Positions 1 through 7,291 of a stretch of DNA of 9,039 nucleotides are shown here, piece after piece. The stretch covers positions 1 through 9,039 of the forward strand of contig PBNG01000002.1 in assembly GCA_002723015.1 (NCBI GenBank). The letters are read 5' to 3'. Each line of letters begins with the position of its first letter. Positions within the stretch are counted from its first letter, which is position 1. The stretch is from Roseibacillus sp. GTDB taxonomy: Bacteria; Verrucomicrobiota; Verrucomicrobiae; Verrucomicrobiales; Akkermansiaceae. The translations under genes were made by a program, and so were the position numbers. Under the pieces are notes generated by a model. It did not search any database. It was not told where the DNA came from and saw nothing but the letters and a program-made list of their open reading frames with translations.

Positions 1-90
1 GCGGCTCCCTTCGCTTATCATTGACGGATTTGAGGCAGGATTTTTAAAAATCCTGCCTCAAATCCGTCAATGATAAGCGAAGGGAGCCGC
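1..90. repeat. Perfect 90-bp palindrome (45-bp arms, no loop)
   Basis: Bases 1-45 are the exact reverse complement of bases 46-90, with the centre in a TTTTT|AAAAA tract at 45/46. The outer ends read GCGGCTCCC and GGGAGCCGC. The left arm ends exactly at the window edge, so the true symmetry could extend further left and would then mirror bases 91 onward. It lies 91 bases past the tssM stop, so a transcript from the tss operon would run into it and could form a very long hairpin. It does not look like a classic intrinsic terminator, because the T-tract is in the centre and any T-tract after the hairpin would be outside the window. Alternatives are a fold-back or contig-end assembly artefact, a miniature mobile element, or a natural operon-end hairpin. 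The symmetry is certain; the meaning is unknown. Confidence 0.97.
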
Positions 91-181
91 TATACCAAAA
101 CTACTGGGGAGAAGGTTGCGCAGATACTACCTACTATTTCAAACCATGTCAATAGCATGCAATGATGCCATATACAAAATT
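91..181. other. Noncoding stretch between palindrome and tssM stop
   Basis: I see no convincing open reading frame, RNA gene or terminator here. The only small symmetry is GCATGC near 155-160. It is simply the 3' flank of the tss operon. Confidence 0.5.
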
Positions 182-3100
182 TTAATTTAAACTCGCCGGG
201 CATTCAAAGGAGAAAAAATCATTAAAGGCGGCAAATGGGTTGTTGGCACTCGGAGCCTGAAGGTGATATTTTATTTCCGCACTTCCACCTCCCTCGCAGG
301 GTAGGGTCCACTCAATCGGGAAAAGTGAACGCGATTGGCCCTTAGGCATATCGGCTGCCTGCAGTAGCCGAAACCAACCCCACGGCCCCTCGAATTCCAA
401 CTCCGACAGGCTGGTTTCCCGCGTTAACACTTCCAAGCTAGCCCCGAGAATCCCGTCGCTATTAGGCCATGAATAATCGCCCCATTCTGGAGGCCCCATC
501 TTGTAGCAGGACTCTTCACCATCAATAGCCAGACATACCTGAGCCAAAACTACTGTCTTGCCGTCAGCGCCCTGCGCCGCAGGTAGAGCTGGCTTGAGAC
601 GAAACGGAACACTGAGCTGCCCTTCACGGAAAAGGTTCTGGGTCAGCTGTTCGGCTCTATTCAGACTCTGGACCAGTTGCGATGACACTTTTACCCCACG
701 GCCCTGCCAATCGTACCCCTCCCAGGATCGGACGTCGATCAACGGCTCCATCTCGGCTTGTACAAAGCTCCACAAGGTGCCACTCTGAGGCGCGAAGAAC
801 TTTGCTAAGTCCTCAATCGGCACGTCTTGCGCCCCATCTATATCGAACGGATAACTAGACTCAATAAACGTGCGGTACTCATTATAAACCACCTCGTTCC
901 ATCGAGTATTCAGATAGGTCTGAGTGACTGCTATCACTGAATCCCAAGCCTTTAGCACAGGGAATTCTAACAACTGTTCTCTAGACACTTTGGACAAAGC
1001 ACTAGCTTCGCTGAGTATTTTCAAGGCCTCGGGCAATTCCACTGCCGTCTGCTCCAAGACCGCCACCGCGTGATCCCGCGCCTTTAAACCGCTTTCATCA
1101 ACCAATCCCTCTAAAACCACGCCGAGTCCAGCAAAATGATTTAACAATTCAACCATTACCGGCGGAGGACCGTCCTGCTCTACAGGAGCAGGCGCAGCAA
1201 AACCCTCCTCACCCTCCGGCGGCGGCGGCAATATACTGAGACTATGAAGGTCCGCAAAATACAGATCTACGTAGAACTCCGGCGTGTCGCGGAGGAGTTC
1301 AAAGGTTTGGGCAACTCCCTGTCCATCATCTCCAGCACCTTTACCACCTTTACTGCCTTTCATCGTTTTTTTCACATCTTTGCCGATAGCTTTGACCATT
1401 TTCGGCGGCTTGGGCGGCTTGATTCCAACGAGCTTGAGATATTTTTTCACCATCTTAACAATCTTCTTGCTGTCTGGACCCTCTTCTTCGACCGAATCCT
1501 GGTCCTCTTCTTCCTCGTTTTGTCCCTCCCAATCGACCTGGAATCGCGTTTGGGCGGTCAGTCCATCTATGAGCGCGACCAATGCTGAAGTCGACGGGTC
1601 CCCGAGCTGCTGAAGGAACAGCGACATTTCCATCAAGTCAGAGCTCATGGGCCGGTACACTGTGTCGTCTATGAGACGTTGCCAGTGCAGTGCATATTCC
1701 TCGAAGTAAAGCGCATGGAGAGCCAACGCTAACTCGTCTGGATCTCGGAGGCTCAATGGCAAATTAGCCGCAGTTTTGCCCAACACCCAATCCTCTTGGC
1801 TTGGAACTACACTCTCCTGCTCTATCGCGTCTCGAACATACGTTCGCCAGCCCTTCACGGTAAATAAACCCGGCACCTCATAATCTGCTCGGAAAACACT
1901 AGCTGCTTCCCCACTCAGTATCTGATTGAGCGTCACGACTGGTAGACGCTCAATCCCCGTTTTAATGAGGCGAGAATATATGCTGGCAATCGTGGGTGTC
2001 TGATATAGTTGACTCCGAATCGCAGTAATCAGATCGGCGTCGAGCGAAAACCCAGGCCCTTCGTCGCGAACAAATCGGGAGATCCAGGTAGAGATAAGCG
2101 CATAGCTTTGCAAACGCAGTCTTTCTACCGCTTCCGTTTCGCGTGTCGAGAAATAGACTTCCTCCAAGGCGAGAGCCAATTGCTTCTTTAGGAAGGCCGG
2201 AGTTCCATCCATTCCATCGATAGAAATCTCCTCTAACATCAAACGGGTCAATCCGCTTCCCAGCCGCTCTCGTTGAGGTCCCAGCAATAAGTATGCTTTG
2301 AGGTAGGCGTAAATCTCTTCGTCAGCTCCAGGTTCCTTGAGAAAACGGCGCAATTTTTCTTCCACAGCGCCAACGATGTAGCGTTTGACTAGAAGATCGA
2401 TCTTTTGATCATACAATACCCTCAGATCTTCGCGGAGTTGGCCACTGCGATAGAGTCCCCAACTGAAAAAGGGCGGATCTTCCAGTTCCAATAGCCGTTG
2501 TCGCAGGCGATCGAGGTGCGAAAAATCGCTGGGAAATTCAGCGGGAGTCCGCAACTCGACTAACTGCACCATCTTGGCGTCTTCGCCAATAGCCTCCAGT
2601 TGGGCCACGTTGGTATCGTACGCCTTCGAAACGGATCCGCCGAAGCCAACGAGTAACGCCAGCGCAGTAGCCCCGAGGGCCAACTGCCTGCACCACGCGC
2701 GCCAAAGCGCATTCTTAGTGCGAACCACTATTTTGTGATCTCGTATGACGACATCGGACAACAGATCGCGGAGGAAGAAACCCTTTTTTCCTTGCGATGG
2801 ATCTTCCCTCGACTGATTTAAAGTGGAAATCAGCGTGGAGGAATCGGCTTCTGGATCGAACTGATGTATGTACGAGCTCAAGACGCGTCCGAGCGGTTGG
2901 CCCTCCTGAGCACCGCTGACGAAATAGAATCCACGAAAGATCGGATCTTGTTGGTAGGCATGAGGCCAGAATAATTCGTCGACAAAGTCAGCAAGTCGAT
3001 CGCGGTAAGCAGCAAACTCCTGCGGAAAAAGATAGAGGGTGGATTTTTCGGTATCCTCTATTTCTCCACCCAGTCTTACCAATAGCCGCTGGTTAAGGGC

Positions 3101-4120
3101 CTTGAGCAGCCGGTCAAAATCACGAGTGAATATCGTCTGCGCATCGGACGATGCCAAATCTTCACGATTGATAGTAGAACCCCATAACTGGTTTCTTTGG
3201 TGGGGTTCTAAATCCTGGAAAAACTCTTGAAAGCCCAGCAGCAGATCGCACTTGGTGAATACAAGATAGATCGGAAAACTGACCCCTAAGTATTGCATCA
3301 TCTCGGAGAGGCGGGCACGCAATCGGATCGGATCGCACTGCGGATCCCCACCTTCGTTGGATTCAGCCAGATCGGCTAGACTAAGACACAGTAACACTCC
3401 ATTGATCGGCTTGTGACGATGGTGTTTCTCAAGCGTCTTTAGCAGCGTGTGCCATTCTTCGACCGCGTCTTCATGGACCATATAGCGCCCAACCGTATCG
3501 ACGAGAACGGCGGCCTGATGCACCTCTATATCACAACCGGAGTTCCGACTTTCTCCCGTTCCTACGACCTCTCTAGTGATTCCAAGACCGGAATGGGTGA
3601 TCGCCGATGTTTTACCGACACCAGGCGGTCCAACCACCATGTACCAGGGCAAACTATACGGAGTCTTGAGTTCTTCGGGACCCTGTGTCTTGAGAGATTT
3701 AATCGCCGCTTCAAGTTCGCGGGCAAAACGGTCCAGATCTTCCGAAACATCACTACCCTGCGCCTTATCTGCCAGAACCTGTTCCATACGAGCGGCACTA
3801 CGCCGGTCCTGAATCCACCGATATACCCAAATGGCTCCGACCACAGCAAGGACCAGGCCGACACATGCTACTTGGGGCTCATTCGGCAAGTCCAGCAATA
3901 TACCCAAGGCTAGAATTAGCCACAGGAGAGTCAACGCCACTACTGGTAACAGGGAACTCACGCGCCGATATACAAAAATCACTAACCCAGCAGCAACGAC
4001 ACTACCGGTAACCAGGAGTAGAGTGTCTTCTGACCAACCCAGCAAGACTCCCACCGCCAGCACCCCGAAAACGAGCAGGGCAAAGGCCAACCATACCAGT
4101 ATCTTTTTTAACCAAGTCAC
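182..4120 (-). CDS. tssM: Type VI secretion system membrane subunit TssM (IcmF family)
   Basis: TssM is the inner-membrane subunit of the T6SS trans-envelope complex. It binds TssL in the inner membrane, and its periplasmic arm reaches the TssJ lipoprotein at the outer membrane. In the 1312-residue product I see four N-terminal hydrophobic segments (about 7-29, 33-51, 57-78, 84-100), then a cytoplasmic NTPase-like domain. That domain has Walker A GPPGVGKT (164-171), DTVGRY (208-213) and TKCD (289-292), followed by the family signature RGFYFVSGAQEG (396-407). A further membrane segment lies at about 480-497. The rest is periplasmic and ends in the IcmF C-terminal region, with GPWGWFRLL at 1245-1253. 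The start is GTG: the nearest upstream in-frame stop is five codons away, and only a weak GAG-type ribosome site precedes it. It lies 48 bases after tssL. Oddities are its length (about 1130 residues in the E. coli EAEC protein), the extra membrane pair and a charged insertion at 868-932. Confidence 0.97.
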   Translation of the reverse strand: MTWLKKILVWLAFALLVFGVLAVGVLLGWSEDTLLLVTGSVVAAGLVIFVYRRVSSLLPVVALTLLWLILALGILLDLPNEPQVACVGLVLAVVGAIWVYRWIQDRRSAARMEQVLADKAQGSDVSEDLDRFARELEAAIKSLKTQGPEELKTPYSLPWYMVVGPPGVGKTSAITHSGLGITREVVGTGESRNSGCDIEVHQAAVLVDTVGRYMVHEDAVEEWHTLLKTLEKHHRHKPINGVLLCLSLADLAESNEGGDPQCDPIRLRARLSEMMQYLGVSFPIYLVFTKCDLLLGFQEFFQDLEPHQRNQLWGSTINREDLASSDAQTIFTRDFDRLLKALNQRLLVRLGGEIEDTEKSTLYLFPQEFAAYRDRLADFVDELFWPHAYQQDPIFRGFYFVSGAQEGQPLGRVLSSYIHQFDPEADSSTLISTLNQSREDPSQGKKGFFLRDLLSDVVIRDHKIVVRTKNALWRAWCRQLALGATALALLVGFGGSVSKAYDTNVAQLEAIGEDAKMVQLVELRTPAEFPSDFSHLDRLRQRLLELEDPPFFSWGLYRSGQLREDLRVLYDQKIDLLVKRYIVGAVEEKLRRFLKEPGADEEIYAYLKAYLLLGPQRERLGSGLTRLMLEEISIDGMDGTPAFLKKQLALALEEVYFSTRETEAVERLRLQSYALISTWISRFVRDEGPGFSLDADLITAIRSQLYQTPTIASIYSRLIKTGIERLPVVTLNQILSGEAASVFRADYEVPGLFTVKGWRTYVRDAIEQESVVPSQEDWVLGKTAANLPLSLRDPDELALALHALYFEEYALHWQRLIDDTVYRPMSSDLMEMSLFLQQLGDPSTSALVALIDGLTAQTRFQVDWEGQNEEEEDQDSVEEEGPDSKKIVKMVKKYLKLVGIKPPKPPKMVKAIGKDVKKTMKGSKGGKGAGDDGQGVAQTFELLRDTPEFYVDLYFADLHSLSILPPPPEGEEGFAAPAPVEQDGPPPVMVELLNHFAGLGVVLEGLVDESGLKARDHAVAVLEQTAVELPEALKILSEASALSKVSREQLLEFPVLKAWDSVIAVTQTYLNTRWNEVVYNEYRTFIESSYPFDIDGAQDVPIEDLAKFFAPQSGTLWSFVQAEMEPLIDVRSWEGYDWQGRGVKVSSQLVQSLNRAEQLTQNLFREGQLSVPFRLKPALPAAQGADGKTVVLAQVCLAIDGEESCYKMGPPEWGDYSWPNSDGILGASLEVLTRETSLSELEFEGPWGWFRLLQAADMPKGQSRSLFPIEWTLPCEGGGSAEIKYHLQAPSANNPFAAFNDFFSFECPASLN
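1325..1519 (-). other. Charged low-complexity insertion inside TssM
   Basis: Residues 868-932 of TssM begin with an acidic run (NEEEEDQD, then EEEGPD). They switch at about 885 to a lysine-rich stretch with KPPKPPK at 901-907 and a Gly/Lys tail (KGSKGGKGAG, 921-930). A separate proline-rich piece (PPPP at 965-968, PPP at 985-987) follows some 35 residues later. By topology this is periplasmic. Low complexity of this kind is unusual within the folded arm of TssM, so it is probably a flexible linker or lineage-specific insertion. The reading frame is intact across it. Confidence 0.8.
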
Positions 4121-4168
4121 GATCTTGCTCGCTCTTTAACCACGTTTTATCAAAAAAACTGCCTTTAC

Positions 4169-4858
4169 TCAACCAACCTGACGTATCACCTCGAGTACCT
4201 TTGCCACTTCGTCAGTAACCCCTGCGTTCTTGATATAATAGTATAACAACCCAGCCACCCCCACCGCAGCAGGAGTGGCCCAAAGCGGCAGTTGCCAACC
4301 GAAGATGGCTTGAGCCTCATCTTCGGGATAGCCATTTGGCGAGAGAGTGCCAGCCGATGGTCCCTGGCTCTCCAGTCGTTGCAGCACAGCGCGGGTTTCA
4401 TCAATAAGTGGCTGCATAGATTCTCCCTGTCTCTCACGGTATTTTCCCCTAAAGCCGAAAACCATACACATGAAAAATACCTCTAAAACCTTGGGCCGAT
4501 CCTGCACTTTGGCGAGTAGTTCAAAGAATTTTTCGCCCGAGCCATAACTCTTATATATCTCCAATTGCAGTGGATGAGCTGCCCAATGAGCCTTCTGATC
4601 CCAATCCGCAGCGAGGAGCCCTTCGTCAATGAAGGCTACCAGGGCGTATTTCATCGCGCCAAGATCCTCTGGGTCCACCCCCAATCGCACACCCTCATCC
4701 TCAAACTCTGTCAACAACTCTTGGCAACGCCGGCGCAATATTTTAGGCTCCGGATAACGGCCTGAAGAGCGCAGATGAAGGACAAAAAGCAGGCATCGGT
4801 TGCACAAGTGTGTCAACGAATCGCGCTTCGCTATTTCGGTGTGCGTCATATCGTTCAT
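4169..4858 (-). CDS. tssL: Type VI secretion system protein TssL (DotU/IcmH family), short form
   Basis: TssL is the inner-membrane partner of TssM. Its cytoplasmic hook-like domain contacts the TssK baseplate adaptor. The 229-residue product shows the DotU core: ALVAFIDEGLLAADW at 72-86, HPLQLEIYKSYGSGEKFFEL at 95-114 and a motif around GFRGKYRE at 135-142. A single C-terminal membrane anchor spans about 190-209, with a 20-residue tail. There is no C-terminal OmpA-like peptidoglycan-binding domain, so this is the short form. I chose the ATG at 4858 because AAGGA (4869-4865) sits six bases upstream. The longer reading from a TTG at 4894 would overlap tssK and lacks support. The gene begins 13 bases after the tssK stop. 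Confidence 0.95.
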   Translation of the reverse strand: MNDMTHTEIAKRDSLTHLCNRCLLFVLHLRSSGRYPEPKILRRRCQELLTEFEDEGVRLGVDPEDLGAMKYALVAFIDEGLLAADWDQKAHWAAHPLQLEIYKSYGSGEKFFELLAKVQDRPKVLEVFFMCMVFGFRGKYRERQGESMQPLIDETRAVLQRLESQGPSAGTLSPNGYPEDEAQAIFGWQLPLWATPAAVGVAGLLYYYIKNAGVTDEVAKVLEVIRQVG

Positions 4859-4864
4859 ATGCAT

Positions 4865-4869
4865 TCCTT
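4865..4869 (-). promoter_or_regulatory. Ribosome binding site of tssL (AAGGA)
   Basis: AAGGA lies six bases before the ATG at 4858-4856 and just after the tssK stop (TAG, 4874-4872). It decides the start in favour of MNDMTHTE over the upstream TTG at 4894. The position suggests translational coupling to tssK. Confidence 0.7.
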
Positions 4870-4871
4870 GC

Positions 4872-6245
4872 CTAGAGTACCGCGATAAGCTCAATCTTTA
4901 GATCAGCAAAATCAGTCGGTGCCCAAATGGCGATAGAGCGACTACGACGAATAGCCTCCCAGAAAGGTCCTACTTTTTCCAAGCGAAAGTAGTACTTGCC
5001 AGACTCCGTTGGCAGTCCCGCCGGGGGATCATCTACCATCTCGACCGCAAGTCCCTCGGTCGTACTTTCAAAGACGGCATCAATGGTCTCAGGAGAAGAA
5101 ACGGTGATCGTCTCAACGAGCTTTTTCATCGTCTCTTCGTCTATCGTATCACCGCTTCCAAGGACGTAGAAATCTGCCTCTTGCAGTACAAAGTCATCTA
5201 TCATCCGGCCAACATACAGCGCCTCACGGGTCTTTTCGAGTATAACGGAGATGTAGTTAGCAGCAGTAATTCCACCGAGAATATCTTCGATTTTCACTGC
5301 TAAAGCACCAAAACAATCACCGAGCGCACTATGGTCATAATGTGGAAAATCGACTTCGCTATCGGTAGCGAAGGTCGTCAGTTGCCCCCCGAGTGAGGTA
5401 AGTAGCTCATAGAGTTGCTCCGGATGACTCGCCCCCGACATATAGACCGAGTCCACTTGTGGAATAAAACCGTTGATGATCTGCAAAGGGCCCAGGACGG
5501 CAAAATCAGTGGTCAGGAAGCGAACTTGACCCGAAGGTAGCCGGTGACGCCATTTCGACAGAGCGCTACTTTTGGCAACCATCAACTCAAGCACGTGCCC
5601 GGTCAATTGGGTGAGGTTTTCCGTTGCTCCAACTCTTAGAGAAGAGGGAACGAACATTTCGCTCAAAGCAAAACGCCCGTCTGCAGCACGACCAATCTCA
5701 GCGATCTTAATCGCGCTGAGGTTATCGAATTCCTCACCCGTGAAACGAACCTGGAAGTTAGAGCGGGCAATGCCTATCTGACGTGCATTTTGACCCGTCG
5801 TTTCATCGTTGACACTGACTACATCCTGGAGAAAACGCACATCACTGTTGACCGATTCACCGCTCTGCGAATCGCGCCCTTCCGCATTGTCATCGCGCAG
5901 CAGACAATTGCGTCCGTCCAAGCGTTCAGAGGGAACAACCAAAAAAACACCAAGCGTCTCGGCGGTAGCCGGAAAATGAACTTGAAAGTTCCGCGAATCG
6001 GGAAGCTGATCCACATCCGGCATATTAAAGGCCAACCCATCTGGCTGGAGTCCGCTACAGCGCAAGAGTCTGAATTGTCCATTGATCAGAGCGTCTTGGT
6101 CAATAGCGAGTTCTCCAACCCCCCAACTATGTGGTGAGACGGCGTGTATACGAAAATTCAGATTAGCTTGATGAAAGCGGTCCCACTGTTGAAAATGATG
6201 GGGGTCTAAGGTCATCCCCTCGAACCATGTTACTTTATGCGCCAT
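4872..6245 (-). CDS. tssK: Type VI secretion system baseplate subunit TssK
   Basis: TssK is the cytoplasmic baseplate subunit that docks the phage-like tail to the TssJLM membrane complex. The 457-residue product is close to the usual family length (about 445). It opens with the family N-terminus (KVTWFEGMTLDPHHFQQ, 4-20). It then has the central HPEQLYELLTSLGGQLTTF (274-292) followed by YDHSALGDCF (303-312). It ends with the C-terminal receptor-like part YYFRLEKVGPFWEAIRRSRS (418-437) and APTDFADLKIELIAVL. The start at ATG 6245 is supported by GGAAAGG (6257-6251) with a five-base spacer. A TTG at 6263 would add six residues and overlap the tssJ stop. It lies between tssJ and tssL with gaps of 14 and 13 bases, indicating co-translation in one operon. 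Confidence 0.96.
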   Translation of the reverse strand: MAHKVTWFEGMTLDPHHFQQWDRFHQANLNFRIHAVSPHSWGVGELAIDQDALINGQFRLLRCSGLQPDGLAFNMPDVDQLPDSRNFQVHFPATAETLGVFLVVPSERLDGRNCLLRDDNAEGRDSQSGESVNSDVRFLQDVVSVNDETTGQNARQIGIARSNFQVRFTGEEFDNLSAIKIAEIGRAADGRFALSEMFVPSSLRVGATENLTQLTGHVLELMVAKSSALSKWRHRLPSGQVRFLTTDFAVLGPLQIINGFIPQVDSVYMSGASHPEQLYELLTSLGGQLTTFATDSEVDFPHYDHSALGDCFGALAVKIEDILGGITAANYISVILEKTREALYVGRMIDDFVLQEADFYVLGSGDTIDEETMKKLVETITVSSPETIDAVFESTTEGLAVEMVDDPPAGLPTESGKYYFRLEKVGPFWEAIRRSRSIAIWAPTDFADLKIELIAVL

Positions 6246-6250
6246 TTCAA

Positions 6251-6257
6251 CCTTTCC
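6251..6257 (-). promoter_or_regulatory. Ribosome binding site of tssK (GGAAAGG)
   Basis: This strong purine-rich site lies five bases before the ATG at 6245-6243 and overlaps the end region of tssJ (stop at 6262-6260). It fixes the start as MAHKVTW and makes the upstream TTG at 6263 unlikely. Confidence 0.75.
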
Positions 6258-6259
6258 GA

Positions 6260-7291
6260 TCAACGCGGCTTGATCTTTGAGTTCATTTCTGTAACTGATA
6301 GCCCGGTTGATCCCGCTTCTACATGAGTGGTCCTACCAGCCACGGCAGGATAGATCAGCCGCCAGTGCTCTTCTTGGGGATGAAAAAATTGCGCCGCTAG
6401 GCCGATAAAATTAGCCTGGCGCGCACCTTCAAACTCGAGTTGCCGGATCTCTCCGGGCATAAGAGTAAACTCTTCTTTCTCAATCAAATCATTCTCTAGT
6501 AACCGAACATCATCAACCCAAAGTGACTTGAGGTCGGCGCCGTGAAAGCGCACCGAGTCGCTCAATTCATAGACCCGAAGCGTTAGAGCGTTGCCTCCAC
6601 TATTGAGGTCGTTCCCTGCGACGAGATTCAAGTTAAGTCTCGGAGCGCTTCCCCGTGCTTGGAAAGAACTCATGATCCAGTTGGGTACTCCGGTCAACAC
6701 CGAGTGCGCGGCCTCTACAACCGCCGCTATGGGCAAGAATGGACGATTGGGCCACGCAGGCAACCCAATACTTTCTGCCTGGCGAATAGCAAGCTTCTCG
6801 GAACCTACTTCTAGCCAGACTTCTCGACGGCCACGTACCCACTCGTCAGTATTTGTCCCCACGCGATATACTTGGCGCCATTTTTCTTGGTGCGGCTCAA
6901 AAAAGTGAGCCGCTGCAGCTAAATACGTAGAATCCGCCTCCATCTCATAGTTGAGGTAGAAGGTTTCTCCCGGCAGCAGAGTGATTTCTCTCTTTTCCAG
7001 TAGGTCCGGTCCCAAGGCCAACTCGTCGTCCTCCCAGAAAGCCTTTTGTGTGACCAGCTGAAAATTGATATCGGTAGACAGCTTGTACAATCGCACGACA
7101 AGAGCGTTACCACCATTGTTAAGATCGGCACGGGCGGTGACTCGGAGACGGATGTCCTTAGATCCGATCAGCGGCAGCCTACTCCCACAACCGACCAGTG
7201 ACATTATCAGTGCGATACCTACAATTAGCACGGCTATAAATCTCGGTGTTCGCCCTGCATCAGAAAGAAACGAAGTATACAGTCTACCCAT
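6260..7291 (-). CDS. tssJ: Type VI secretion system lipoprotein TssJ with two tandem TssJ domains
   Basis: TssJ is the outer-membrane lipoprotein that anchors the periplasmic end of TssM. The 343-residue product starts with an n-region, a hydrophobic stretch (about 18-33) and a lipobox LVGC with the lipidated Cys at 35. Gly at +2 argues for outer-membrane sorting. Domain 1 (about 48-144) has DLNNGGNALVVRLYKLS (56-72), EKREITLLPGE (99-109) and FFEPHQEKWRQVY (130-142). Domain 2 (about 218-316) repeats this: DLNSGGNALTLRVYELS (228-244), EKEEFTLMPGE (271-281) and FFHPQEEHWRLIY (302-314). Known TssJ proteins usually have one domain and about 150-180 residues, so this is roughly double. A linker of about 70 residues rich in Pro, Trp and hydrophobics joins the domains. 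The start is ATG at 7291, preceded by a weak GAGA-type site. It is the first gene of the tssJKLM cluster. Confidence 0.93.
   Translation of the reverse strand: MGRLYTSFLSDAGRTPRFIAVLIVGIALIMSLVGCGSRLPLIGSKDIRLRVTARADLNNGGNALVVRLYKLSTDINFQLVTQKAFWEDDELALGPDLLEKREITLLPGETFYLNYEMEADSTYLAAAAHFFEPHQEKWRQVYRVGTNTDEWVRGRREVWLEVGSEKLAIRQAESIGLPAWPNRPFLPIAAVVEAAHSVLTGVPNWIMSSFQARGSAPRLNLNLVAGNDLNSGGNALTLRVYELSDSVRFHGADLKSLWVDDVRLLENDLIEKEEFTLMPGEIRQLEFEGARQANFIGLAAQFFHPQEEHWRLIYPAVAGRTTHVEAGSTGLSVTEMNSKIKPR
6344..7150 (-). repeat. Internal duplication within tssJ (two TssJ domains)
   Basis: The two copies encode residues 48-144 and 218-316. Three separate blocks align at exactly the same offset of 172 residues (516 bases), with no gap needed: 12 of 17, 8 of 11 and 9 of 16 identical residues in the blocks starting at 56/228, 99/271 and 127/299. 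The codons have diverged at third positions, so the duplication is old rather than an assembly duplicate. Confidence 0.92.

Noticed and set aside
3449..3913. Plus-strand open frame of 154 codons opposite tssM
   Set aside because: It lies fully inside the conserved NTPase region of tssM on the other strand, has no recognisable domain and is a typical shadow frame.
4151..4160. Terminator between tssL and tssM, suggested by a run of seven Ts on the minus strand
   Set aside because: No stem precedes the T-run, and the 48-base gap inside a tss operon argues for co-transcription.
4859..4894. TTG-initiated N-terminal extension of TssL
   Set aside because: It would overlap the end of tssK and lacks a ribosome site, whereas AAGGA sits six bases before the ATG at 4858.
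5790..6137. Plus-strand open frame of 115 codons opposite tssK
   Set aside because: It is antisense to clearly conserved tssK coding sequence, with no family resemblance and no ribosome site that I could support.
6246..6263. TTG-initiated extension of TssK
   Set aside because: The good GGAAAGG site points to the ATG at 6245, and the TssK family N-terminus starts right there.
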